DNA from: Actinomycetes bacterium
Lineage (GTDB): Bacteria > Actinomycetota > Actinomycetes > Propionibacteriales > Propionibacteriaceae
Direction of reading: 5' to 3'
DNA: 36,228 bases
Assembly (NCBI GenBank): GCA_023392635.1
Contig: JAEVYS010000016.1
Location: 1-36,228 of the forward strand
Shown here: piece by piece, positions 1 to 6,438 of the stretch
Numbering within the stretch: the stretch's first letter is position 1
How the letters are laid out: each line of letters starts with the position of its first letter
The notes under the pieces: model-generated
Told to the model about the DNA's origin: nothing
Databases searched by the model: none
What the model saw: only the letters and a program-made list of their open reading frames with translations
Made by a program: the position numbers and the translations under genes

Positions 1-279
1 GGCGAGCCCTGCGGCGTCCCCGACGCCGACCAGGACGACGGGGTGGCCGTCTCGGGCCACCACGAGGCTGCTGCCGGGAGAGGCGTCGAACCCGGCGGCG
101 GCGAGCGCGTCCGGCCCGAGGCCGACGAGGTCGGTGACGTCGGCACCGGTGGCGACCAGGAGCGCCACGGCGTCCAGGTCGGAGGCGAAGCCGCGTACCG
201 CCTCGACATCGCACGACGTGGCGAGGGCGGGCACGGGAGTGAAATCGGCCGGGATCAGCTTGTTCGGATTGCGGCCCAT
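1..279 (-). CDS. Leucyl aminopeptidase (M17-like), N-terminal part only
   Basis: This is the first 93 codons of a gene that runs off the left edge. It starts at ATG 279, 7 nt after AAGGAG, an ideal ribosome site. The visible protein looks like the non-catalytic N-terminal domain of M17 leucyl aminopeptidases. It has an alternating beta/alpha pattern, a stretch 'ALAAAGFDASPGSS' that fits the usual 'AAGFxGKPGQ' region, and then 'VVLVGVGD' as the central strand. M17 enzymes are cytosolic two-metal exopeptidases that release N-terminal residues in peptide turnover. The metal ligands lie in the missing C-terminal half, so activity cannot be judged. Family assignment is by resemblance of this domain only. 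Confidence 0.6.
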   Translation of the reverse strand, partial: MGRNPNKLIPADFTPVPALATSCDVEAVRGFASDLDAVALLVATGADVTDLVGLGPDALAAAGFDASPGSSLVVARDGHPVVLVGVGDAAGLA

Positions 280-543
280 GACTGCTCCTTCGCGTGGCGC
301 TTCGGCTCCGACCATAGACCCACAGCCGCACCCACCGCGCTGCCGCGTACGGCGCTGCCGACGGCCAGGACGGCTCGTGTGCTCGGGTGGGTGCCGTCGC
401 GATCGTCCTCACCATCGTCGCGCTCGGCGTCGCCGTGGCACTGTGGGCCACCGGCGTCCTAAGTCAACGAGGCACTGGCCGGCATCGGCGAGAAGCCCCG
501 TCGGGCGGATCCGGGGGGACGGGCCGAGGGCGGACAAGTAAAT
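280..543. other. Gene-poor interval with a doubtful short membrane ORF
   Basis: No convincing gene lies between the aminopeptidase start and the hairpin at 544. A GTG at 387 opens a plus-strand frame whose first 25 codons are strongly hydrophobic ('VAIVLTIVALGVAVALWA'), like one transmembrane helix. After about codon 27 it turns into low-complexity Arg/Gly/Pro sequence and reads through the hairpin. The protein-like continuation ('VNEALAGIGEK') is in a different frame at 463. There is no Shine-Dalgarno sequence and no -10 at the leaderless distance. It may be a decayed or frameshifted small membrane protein gene, or chance. Confidence 0.25.
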
Positions 544-580
544 GGTTCCTGCCCGGGGGGATGGGGCAGGAACCTGTTTC
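544..580. terminator. Strong hairpin, probable terminator
   Basis: GGTTCCTGCCC (544-554) pairs perfectly with GGGCAGGAACC (564-574), an 11-bp stem with a 9-nt loop, followed on the plus strand by TGTTTC. It lies downstream of the minus-strand thioredoxin gene (stop at 655) and could end transcription from either side. Confidence 0.7.
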
Positions 581-654
581 GAGTATAGGTCGGCACACCG
601 CCCGTGTCACCCCAATGGGGGACACGATGTGTCGGCGCGTCGCGCCGGCGACGC

Positions 655-1020
655 TCAGCCGGCCTTGGCCGCCTGCGCCTCGGCCTTGAGCTGCTCCATG
701 TCGAGGCCCTTCACCTGCTCGATCAGCTTCGCGAACTGGCTCTTGTTGAGCGCGCCGGCCTCGCGATAGACGAGGTAGCCGTCACGGAACGCCATGAGGG
801 TGGGGATGGAAGAAATACCCAGGGCGGCCGACAGGTCGCGCTGGTCGTCGGTGTCGATCTTCGCGAAGACCGCGTCCGTGTGCTCCTCGGAAGCCGCCTC
901 GAAGACCGGGCCGAACATGCGGCAGGGCGGGCACCAGGTGGCCCAGAAGTCGACGAACACGATGCCGTTGTCCTTGATGGTCTCGCCGAACTCGGCTTCG
1001 GTCAGCGCGATGGTTGCCAT
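655..1020 (-). CDS. Thioredoxin
   Basis: A 121-residue single-domain thioredoxin, the usual length for the family. The active site is W29-C30-P-P-C33. The canonical motif is WCGPC, so Pro replaces Gly between the cysteines, as in several actinobacterial thioredoxins. The cis-proline that faces it is P73 in 'SIPTL', and 'FVDFWATWC' is the core strand leading into the site. It is a cytosolic disulfide reductase, presumably recharged by thioredoxin reductase, which is not in this window. I chose ATG 1020 over an upstream in-frame start because AAGGAT lies about 8 nt before it and the fold begins at once. It is a lone gene transcribed towards the hairpin at 544-580. Confidence 0.93.
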   Translation of the reverse strand: MATIALTEAEFGETIKDNGIVFVDFWATWCPPCRMFGPVFEAASEEHTDAVFAKIDTDDQRDLSAALGISSIPTLMAFRDGYLVYREAGALNKSQFAKLIEQVKGLDMEQLKAEAQAAKAG

Positions 1021-1095
1021 TCTCACGATCCTTAGGTCTTGGGGGATACCTCGGCTCAACGCCCTCGGGACCCCCGGGTATTCCCCGGCGACCCG

Positions 1096-1785
1096 TCAGG
1101 ACAGGGCGACGAAGAGGTGATCGGCGATGGTGGCGGGCAGGATCGACTCCGCGTCGCCCTCACCCAGCACCAGCCGGCGCCCGATGAGCGCCGCACGCAC
1201 CGGTGCGCCCGGCAGTGCGCCGGCCGCCGCGATCGAGGTCAGCAATTCCGGGTCGTTCTGGATGAACTCGCTCATCCGCAGCACCACCACCTGGTGGGCC
1301 TGCCCGTCCGCCAGCGTCAGCGAGAGCAGCTCGGTGCCGTCCAGGAAGGTCTCCGTGGCCGGCTCGACGCCCAGCTCGTCCAGCGCCGGGATGGGGTTGC
1401 CGTACGGCGAGCTCACCGGACGATCCAGGATCGCCACCAGGCGCCGCTCCACGTCGGTGGAGATCACGTGCTCCCAGCGGCAGGCCTCCTCGTGCACCAG
1501 CGGCCAGTCCAGCCCGATCACATCGATGAGCAGCCGTTCAGCCAGGCGGTGGCGCCGCATCACCCGCGTGGCCAGCTCCATGCCGCGCTCGCTCAGCACC
1601 AGGTGCCGGTCCTCGTGGACGCTGACCAACCCGTCACGTTCCATCCTTGCCACGGTCTGCGAGACCGTCGGTCCGCTCTGCTTCAGCCGCTCGGCGATCC
1701 GGGCACGCAGCGGCGGGATGCCTTCCTCGCCGAGCTCGTAGATCGTTCGCAGGTACATCTCGGTGGTGTCGATGAGGTCGCTCAT
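1096..1785 (-). CDS. ideR: Iron-dependent repressor IdeR/DtxR
   Basis: A 229-residue metalloregulator, full length for IdeR (about 230). The N-terminal winged helix (1-73) contains 'SGPTVSQTVARMERDGL', the DNA-recognition region. The dimerisation domain (74-140) carries both metal sites with the exact numbering of the family: Met10, Cys102, Glu105 and His106 (primary site) and His79, Glu83 and His98 (ancillary site). A C-terminal SH3-like domain (about 150-229) is present. With Fe(II) bound, such proteins repress siderophore and iron-uptake genes and can activate iron storage. The start at 1785 follows GGGAGGAGGAG, a very strong ribosome site. It is divergent from the acVLRF1 gene. I see no clear IdeR box in the short gap. 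Confidence 0.95.
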   Translation of the reverse strand: MSDLIDTTEMYLRTIYELGEEGIPPLRARIAERLKQSGPTVSQTVARMERDGLVSVHEDRHLVLSERGMELATRVMRRHRLAERLLIDVIGLDWPLVHEEACRWEHVISTDVERRLVAILDRPVSSPYGNPIPALDELGVEPATETFLDGTELLSLTLADGQAHQVVVLRMSEFIQNDPELLTSIAAAGALPGAPVRAALIGRRLVLGEGDAESILPATIADHLFVALS

Positions 1786-1812
1786 GGCTCCTCCTCCCTG
1801 CGATCCGGTTGC

Positions 1813-1818
1813 CAGACT
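1813..1818 (+). promoter_or_regulatory. -10 hexamer for leaderless acVLRF1 start
   Basis: CAGACT ends exactly 6 nt before ATG 1825 and there is no Shine-Dalgarno sequence. This fits NANNNT followed by a transcript starting at the A of the start codon. Confidence 0.45.
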
Positions 1819-1824
1819 ATAGCC

Positions 1825-2478
1825 ATGACCGGGCACCCCACGCCGCGTACCGTCAGTGTCTCGCCCGACCGCCTCGGCGGCTGGCTCGAGGGCTTCGCGC
1901 AGCGCCACGGCAGCCCTGAGGTCCTCGTCGACGCCCGACGGGTCGAGCTGGTGTCGCCCGACGGCGCCCGGGCGCGGATCGGGCTGGCGTGGGGACCGCT
2001 CCCGCCGGGCACCGACCCGCTGTCCGGCCTGGTCGAGGCGTTCACCCGCCCGCGGGTGGTCGGCGCGCTGATCGTGCGGCGCAAGGCGCACGCCGTCGGT
2101 GTGTTCGACGGTGAGCGGTTGGTGGCCGGACGGCACGGCAGCCACTACGTCCAGGGACGGACGAAGGCCGGCGGCTGGTCGCAGCAGCGCTATGCCCGGC
2201 GCAGGGCGAACCAGGCTGGACGCTCCTTCGAGGCGGCAGCGGCGGACACCGCGGAGGTGCTGCTGCCCCGCCTGGCGGACCTTGAGGCCCTGGTGACCGG
2301 CGGTGACCGGGCCGCCGTGTCGGCGGTGCTCGCCGAACCCGGCCTGCAACGGCTGGCGACCGCAGGGCTGCCTCAGCCGTTCGGGGTGCTGGCGGTACCC
2401 GATCCCAACGCGAGCGTGCTGGCCGCCTTCGGCGCGCTGTTCAGGAAGGTGCTCATAGAACTCAACGAGCGCGCATGA
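1825..2478 (+). CDS. acVLRF1-family peptidyl-tRNA hydrolase (Vms1/ANKZF1-like release factor)
   Basis: A 217-residue protein resembling the actinobacterial VLRF1 family, bacterial relatives of the eRF1-like domain of Vms1/ANKZF1. These release nascent chains from tRNA on stalled or split large ribosomal subunits. The family signature is visible at 107-129: 'HYVQGRTKAGGWSQQR' followed by an Arg-rich helix, where the GxxQ segment (G117-W-S-Q120) is the catalytic-loop equivalent. The preceding strands ('VVGALIVRRKAHAVGVFDG') fit the core sheet. The product is cytosolic and presumably acts in ribosome quality control; that role is inferred from the family. ATG 1825 is chosen because a -10 hexamer lies 6 nt upstream. 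The gene is divergent from ideR. Confidence 0.8.
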   Translation: MTGHPTPRTVSVSPDRLGGWLEGFAQRHGSPEVLVDARRVELVSPDGARARIGLAWGPLPPGTDPLSGLVEAFTRPRVVGALIVRRKAHAVGVFDGERLVAGRHGSHYVQGRTKAGGWSQQRYARRRANQAGRSFEAAAADTAEVLLPRLADLEALVTGGDRAAVSAVLAEPGLQRLATAGLPQPFGVLAVPDPNASVLAAFGALFRKVLIELNERA

Positions 2479-2503
2479 CCGGGGGCGTCCGCCCGACCGG
2501 GGG

Positions 2504-2812
2504 CTAGCGACGGCGCAGGAAGACCAGCACAGCGGCCAGGAGGGCGAGCACGGCGGCCCCGCCGATCGCGAGGACGTTGCGGGAGTTGTCCGGGGCGACG
2601 TCCGGGCTCTCGGAGTCGGGTTCGGTGGTGACGCTCACCTCAGAGCTCGTGGTCGGCGTGGCCGTCGCGCCCGTGGGTGTCACCGTCGCGTCCGCGGTCG
2701 CCGACGGCGTGGCAGCGGGCGTCTCGGCGAGCGCAGGAACGAACCCGCCACCCAGCGAGAGGAGGGCCGCCACCGCCACCCCCGCGAACACCCGGCGCAC
2801 ACCCACGATCAT
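2504..2812 (-). CDS. Small secreted, membrane-anchored Thr/Pro-rich protein
   Basis: A 102-residue protein of unknown function with a clear plan. Residues 1-29 are a signal peptide with Arg, a hydrophobic core and a likely cut after 'ALA'. Residues 30-75 are a low-complexity Ala/Thr/Pro/Ser linker. Residues 78-99 are a transmembrane helix, and 'RRR' closes the protein. The linker-helix-arginine tail resembles a sortase substrate, but I see no LPxTG motif, so it is more likely held by the helix itself with the linker outside the cell. The start is uncertain: ATG 2812 has only a weak ribosome site, and GTG codons lie just inside. Such a linker could be a target for protein O-mannosylation, but nothing here proves that. 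Confidence 0.65.
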   Translation of the reverse strand: MIVGVRRVFAGVAVAALLSLGGGFVPALAETPAATPSATADATVTPTGATATPTTSSEVSVTTEPDSESPDVAPDNSRNVLAIGGAAVLALLAAVLVFLRRR

Positions 2813-2822
2813 GGGCGGGAGC

Positions 2823-2918
2823 CTACCGGCCCAGCGCGGTCAGGCTGCCCACGACGACGAGGATGAGCAGCAGCACGAGCGCGCCGGTCACGACGAGGCG
2901 GCGGGATCGTGGGTTCAC
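2823..2918 (-). CDS. 31-residue single-helix membrane peptide
   Basis: This tiny frame begins with GTG 2918 and encodes a basic N-terminus ('NPRSRRL'), then about 20 hydrophobic residues ('VLLLILVVVGSLTAL') and a final Gly-Arg. That is a textbook single-pass membrane peptide with the positive end inside. The start is supported by TACATT at 2926-2931, ending 7 nt upstream, which fits a leaderless transcript. It ends 10 bp before the start of the secreted protein at 2812 in the same direction, so the two may be co-transcribed. Similar short 'basic plus one helix' proteins are common in actinobacteria and have no known role. Confidence 0.55.
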   Translation of the reverse strand: MNPRSRRLVVTGALVLLLILVVVGSLTALGR

Positions 2919-2925
2919 GGGGCCA

Positions 2926-2931
2926 AATGTA
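2926..2931 (-). promoter_or_regulatory. -10 hexamer for leaderless membrane peptide
   Basis: TACATT (minus strand) ends 7 nt before GTG 2918. No clear -35 is seen. It sits back to back with the plus-strand hexamer at 2943-2948, so the two promoters share about 20 bp. Confidence 0.5.
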
Positions 2932-2942
2932 TGCCAGGCGAT

Positions 2943-2948
2943 TAGCGT
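2943..2948 (+). promoter_or_regulatory. -10 hexamer for leaderless gene at 2955
   Basis: TAGCGT ends 6 nt before ATG 2955, with no ribosome site between. It fits the TANNNT leaderless pattern seen at many genes here. Confidence 0.5.
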
Positions 2949-2954
2949 TGGCTC

Positions 2955-3605
2955 ATGGGATCGATGCGTCTCTACGCGATCGCGATCGATGAGGTGCGCG
3001 ACATCTTCCGCGCCACCCCGGAGGTCGCCGGCTCCCTGCGGGCCATGGCCGCCGCCCGGTTCGGGGAGAACAGTCCGCAACAGCCCGGCCTGCTGGGCAA
3101 GCTCGGCCCTGTCTTCCGCCGCGCGCCCGACGCGCCGGTGGTGCGCCCGGACCTGCCGAGCGGCTCGGACGTGGACGCGCTGCTGTGCGGACGCTACGTC
3201 GCACCCCACCGCCTCGCCGCGTGCTGGCTGCTGCTGGAGACCTGGCTCGAGGGCCTCGCCTGGGGAAGCACCGGGCTGGAACTGACCGAGGCGCGGCTGA
3301 ACGACGTCGACTTCGACCTCGTCCGCGCCGAGGTGCCGTCCCGGCACGGGCTGCGCAGCCTGCTCACGGCCGACCTCGGCATCGCCCTGATGCCGTGCCC
3401 GGGGCTGGCCGCCGGCTGGGTGCACGGCGACCACGTCCGGGCCATGGCCGCGACGTGGCGCGCGGCGGTGCCACGACTCGACGCCGAGGACCGGCCGCTC
3501 GCGGAGGCGGTCGTGGCGTGGCTCGACGAGTTCCGCCGGTGGTCGTCCGAGGCGCCGGCGGCACACCGGCCGCCCCCCGACCTCGTGGCGATCCTGCGCG
3601 CCTGA
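2955..3605 (+). CDS. Hypothetical protein, unknown family
   Basis: A 216-residue soluble protein that I cannot assign to a named family. There is no signal peptide, membrane helix or recognisable catalytic motif. The N-terminus ('RLYAIAIDEVRDIF') looks like a beta strand plus helix, the middle is rich in Trp and Leu ('CWLLLETWLEGLAWG'), and the C-terminal third is mainly helical with a Pro-rich end. It starts at ATG 2955 under a -10 placed for a leaderless transcript; a second in-frame ATG at 2964 is possible. It is divergent from the small membrane peptide and 93 bp before the TetR gene, which has its own promoter, so it appears to be a single-gene unit. Confidence 0.7.
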   Translation: MGSMRLYAIAIDEVRDIFRATPEVAGSLRAMAAARFGENSPQQPGLLGKLGPVFRRAPDAPVVRPDLPSGSDVDALLCGRYVAPHRLAACWLLLETWLEGLAWGSTGLELTEARLNDVDFDLVRAEVPSRHGLRSLLTADLGIALMPCPGLAAGWVHGDHVRAMAATWRAAVPRLDAEDRPLAEAVVAWLDEFRRWSSEAPAAHRPPPDLVAILRA

Positions 3606-3622
3606 GTCGACACCTGGCCGAC

Positions 3623-3653
3623 TTGCCACGTCCGGCGTTGCAGGAGCTAGACT
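3623..3653 (+). promoter_or_regulatory. Promoter of the TetR efflux operon
   Basis: TTGCCA (3623-3628) and TAGACT (3648-3653) are separated by 19 bp, a plausible -35/-10 pair. The -10 overlaps the left end of the 21-bp palindrome, so repressor binding would block initiation. Confidence 0.6.
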
Positions 3654-3671
3654 GACCGACGGTCGGTCAGT
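3651..3671. promoter_or_regulatory. TetR-type operator, perfect 21-bp palindrome
   Basis: ACTGACCGAC-G-GTCGGTCAGT is a perfect 10+1+10 inverted repeat covering the expected transcription start. The TGACCGAC/GTCGGTCA half-sites are typical of operators for TetR-family repressors of efflux genes. Its position just before the TetR gene points to autoregulation of the whole operon. Confidence 0.85.
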
Positions 3672-3698
3672 AAGCCGACCGCCTGATCAGGAGCATCA

Positions 3699-4436
3699 AT
3701 GGCACCACGAGCGAAAGCTCCCGCCGCCTCCCGCCCCCGGGTCGTGAAGGACCCGGACGTGCGTCGCGACGAACTGCTCGACACCGCTTTCGAGCTGTGC
3801 CGCAGCCACGGCTTCGACACCATGAACGTCGAGCAGGTCACGCAGGCCGCCGGCGTGGCGAAGGGGACCTTCTACCACTACTTCTCGTCCAAGGACGACA
3901 TGCTCGAGCAGCTCGTGCGGCGCTTCGGGGACAGCCTGTTCGACCGGCTCTCCGCCGCTGCGGCGCAGGCGGAGGGCACCGGATCGCAACGGCTGCGGGC
4001 GGTGATGGCCGCGGCGGGCAGCTACAAGCTGGGCAATGCCGACATCGCGTACGCGTCCTTCCTCTACTCCGACGGCAACCTGCCCCTGCGCCACCGGCTG
4101 TTCCAGGCCTGGCGCGAGCGGGCGCGGCAGGTGCTGCTGCCGGTGATCGCGCAGGGGGCGGCCGACGGCTCGTTCTCGGTCTTCTCCGTCGAGGCGGCGA
4201 CCGACGTCGTCCTGCTGCTGTGGTTCGAGGCGGCCGACCAGCTGTGGACGCGGGCCCTCGGCGCCGCGGACATCGACACGTTCGTCGACGTGATGCTCAA
4301 CGGCGCAGCCACCATCTACCAGGCGCAGGAGCGCATCCTCGGCGTGCCCGAGGGCACCTACGCCGTCCCCATCGACGCCCACCTCACCGAGATCACCCGG
4401 CAGCTCTACCGCCGGCTGGACAGGAAGCAGTCATGA
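3699..4436 (+). CDS. TetR-family transcriptional repressor
   Basis: A 245-residue TetR regulator. After a basic, Pro/Ala-rich tail of about 20 residues, the three-helix DNA-binding domain spans about 22-70. Its HTH is at 43-62 ('NVEQVTQAAGVAKGTFYHYF'), which is very close to the family consensus. The C-terminal ligand-binding and dimerisation domain is divergent, as usual, so the inducer cannot be read. It starts at ATG 3699 after AGGAG. It is the first gene of a four-gene operon, overlaps the adaptor gene by ATGA, and its own perfect operator lies 28 bp upstream. It most likely represses itself and the exporter until the exported compound, or a signal for it, binds. Confidence 0.93.
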   Translation: MAPRAKAPAASRPRVVKDPDVRRDELLDTAFELCRSHGFDTMNVEQVTQAAGVAKGTFYHYFSSKDDMLEQLVRRFGDSLFDRLSAAAAQAEGTGSQRLRAVMAAAGSYKLGNADIAYASFLYSDGNLPLRHRLFQAWRERARQVLLPVIAQGAADGSFSVFSVEAATDVVLLLWFEAADQLWTRALGAADIDTFVDVMLNGAATIYQAQERILGVPEGTYAVPIDAHLTEITRQLYRRLDRKQS

Positions 4437-5686
4437 AGCGCAAGACGATTGTCGCCACCGGGGTCACCACAGCGGTGGTGCTCGCCCTCGGCGGCGGGTA
4501 CGCCTGGTCGGCGGCGAACAACCAGCCCCTCGTCGGCGTGGCCACCGCAGCGGTCGGCCCCCTGGACGTCACCACGAGCGCGTCCGGCTCCCTGGTGGCC
4601 GCCCGCACCCGCGGGGTGTACCCGCCCGCGGCGGGCACGCTGTCGTCGGTGCGGGTCCACGACGGCGACACCGTCCGTGCCGGCGACGTCCTCGCCGTGA
4701 TGTCGGCCGGGAGCCTGCGCCTGGCCGTGGCCCAGGCGCGTGCCGCCCACGTCACCGCGCAGGCCCAGCTGGAGGCGGTCAACAACGGCGTGCCCACCGC
4801 GATCGACCGCTCGGCGGCGAGCGCGGGGCTGTCCGCCGCCCGCTCCCAGCTGTCGACGGCCCGGAAGAACTACGCCTCGTTCCGCAGCGACTACCTGGAC
4901 GCGAGCGCCGCCGAGCGCCACGCGATGCTGCCGACGCTCCGCACGCTGAAGTCGGCCCGCGCCAGCGCGTCCGCGGCCCTCACCGCCGCGCAGTCGGCGC
5001 TCAGCAAGCTCTCGGTCGCCGGCCGCGTCTCGCTCGCCCGCTCGGCAGCCGGGTACGCCGTGACCGCCACCCGACAGGCGCTGGAGCAGGCGCTCAGGAA
5101 CCTCGCCGCCCGAGACCTCACCGCGCCGTTCGACGGGACCGTCACCCTTCACGGCACGGTCGAGAAGGGGGCGGGAGTCACTCCCGGCGTCGCGGTGCTC
5201 ACGGTGGTGGACCCGACCCGGATGGAGTTCGAGGCGGCCGTCAACGAGACCGACATCGCCGACGTGGCGAAGGGGCAGCCGGCGACCGTCACCCTCGACG
5301 CCTTCGCGGACGGGTTCACCGGCACGGTCACCCGGGTCCAGGCCACGCCGGAGACCACCGGCACCGGGAGCGTCGCCTTCCCGGTGAGGGTGTCCCTCGA
5401 GGCGGGCGGGTCACGCCTGTTCCCCGGCATGAGCGGGTCGGTCGACCTGCTGGTGAAGTCCATTCCGGACGCCCTCACCGTCCCCGTGGAGTCGGTGCTG
5501 ACCAGCGGCTCGGCGCGGTCGGTGTTCGTGCTGGGGGCCGACGGGGTGGTGCACCGCCGCGCGGTGACGATCGGCGCCTCCACCGACTCCGCCGCCCAGG
5601 TGCTCAGCGGGATCTCGGCCGGCGACCGTGTGGTCACCACCGGTGCGTCCGGGCTGTCCGACGGGCAGCAGGTGCGCACGAAGTGA
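4433..5686 (+). CDS. HlyD/MacA-like periplasmic adaptor subunit
   Basis: A 417-residue membrane-fusion-type protein. Residues 1-27 form an uncleaved signal anchor ('TTAVVLALGGGYAW'). A split biotinyl-lipoyl domain follows (about 60-100 and 225-262, 'GTLSSVRVHDGDTVRAGDVL' and 'DLTAPFDGTV'). Between its halves is an Ala-rich coiled-coil hairpin (about 100-220). A beta-barrel (about 265-340) and a membrane-proximal domain (about 345-417) close it. In Gram-positive bacteria such adaptors sit outside the membrane on MacB/FtsX-type exporters. The ATG overlaps the TetR stop, and its own stop overlaps the ATPase GTG. The hairpin seems too short to reach an outer-membrane channel, as expected for a monoderm. 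Confidence 0.9.
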   Translation: MKRKTIVATGVTTAVVLALGGGYAWSAANNQPLVGVATAAVGPLDVTTSASGSLVAARTRGVYPPAAGTLSSVRVHDGDTVRAGDVLAVMSAGSLRLAVAQARAAHVTAQAQLEAVNNGVPTAIDRSAASAGLSAARSQLSTARKNYASFRSDYLDASAAERHAMLPTLRTLKSARASASAALTAAQSALSKLSVAGRVSLARSAAGYAVTATRQALEQALRNLAARDLTAPFDGTVTLHGTVEKGAGVTPGVAVLTVVDPTRMEFEAAVNETDIADVAKGQPATVTLDAFADGFTGTVTRVQATPETTGTGSVAFPVRVSLEAGGSRLFPGMSGSVDLLVKSIPDALTVPVESVLTSGSARSVFVLGADGVVHRRAVTIGASTDSAAQVLSGISAGDRVVTTGASGLSDGQQVRTK

Positions 5687-6438
5687 GCGCCGCGGTGGAC
5701 GCACCCAGGCCGCCGATCGTCGAGATCAGCGGGCTCACCAAGGTGTACGGCTCGGGCGCCAGCGAGGTGCGGGCGCTGGACGGGGTCGACCTGGTCGTCC
5801 CCGAGGGCCAGTTCGTCACCGTGATGGGGCCCTCGGGCTGTGGGAAGTCGACCCTGCTGAACCTCCTCGGCGGTCTGGACGCGCCGACGTCCGGCACGAT
5901 CAGCATCGACGGGACGCCGCTGGCCGAGATGACCGACGACCGGCTCACCGAGCTTCGCCGTCGTCGCATCGGTTTCGTCTTCCAGTTCTTCAACCTGATC
6001 CCCGTGCTGGACGCCGTCGAGAACGCCTCGCTTCCGCCGCGCCTGGACGGGGACAGGGCGGCGGACAGCAGGGCCACGATCTGGCTGGAGCGCATCGGGC
6101 TCGGCGACCGCCTCCGGAACCGCCCCGACCAGCTGTCCGGCGGCCAGCAGCAGCGGGTCGCCATCGCTCGCGCCCTGTCCACCGAGCCGGCCCTCGTCCT
6201 CGCCGACGAACCCACCGGCAACCTCGACTCGAGGGCCGCCGGCGAGATCGGCGGCCTCCTGCGCCAGGTGAGCGCGGAGTGGGGTCGCAGCGTGCTGATG
6301 GTCACGCACGACCCGCGCATCGCCAGCTTCGCCGAACGCCTCGTGCTGATGCGCGACGGGCGCATCGTCGACGACCTGGTGCTCGACGGCACCCACGAGG
6401 CGCCGCGGCACGCGCTGGAGAGGGCCGGCCTGCTGTGA
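5683..6438 (+). CDS. ABC transporter ATPase, MacB/LolD type
   Basis: A 251-residue nucleotide-binding subunit with all motifs in place: Walker A G49PSGCGKST57, Q-loop near 'FVFQFFNLIP', signature 'LSGGQQQRVAIARAL' near 152, Walker B 'LVLADEPTG' near 172, and the switch His in 'VTHD'. The segment 'RRRRIGFVFQFFNL' is typical of the lipoprotein/macrolide exporter branch (LolD, MacB, YknY). It powers the FtsX permease encoded next. The GTG start at 5683 overlaps the adaptor stop (GTGA), and its stop overlaps the permease GTG, so ATPase and permease are translationally coupled. Confidence 0.95.
   Translation: MSAAVDAPRPPIVEISGLTKVYGSGASEVRALDGVDLVVPEGQFVTVMGPSGCGKSTLLNLLGGLDAPTSGTISIDGTPLAEMTDDRLTELRRRRIGFVFQFFNLIPVLDAVENASLPPRLDGDRAADSRATIWLERIGLGDRLRNRPDQLSGGQQQRVAIARALSTEPALVLADEPTGNLDSRAAGEIGGLLRQVSAEWGRSVLMVTHDPRIASFAERLVLMRDGRIVDDLVLDGTHEAPRHALERAGLL

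Noticed and set aside
5628..6434. Upstream extension of the FtsX permease frame to 5628
   Set aside because: This part is an Arg/Gly-rich shadow of the ATPase gene. The GTG at 6435 overlaps the ATPase stop and gives the normal N-terminus.
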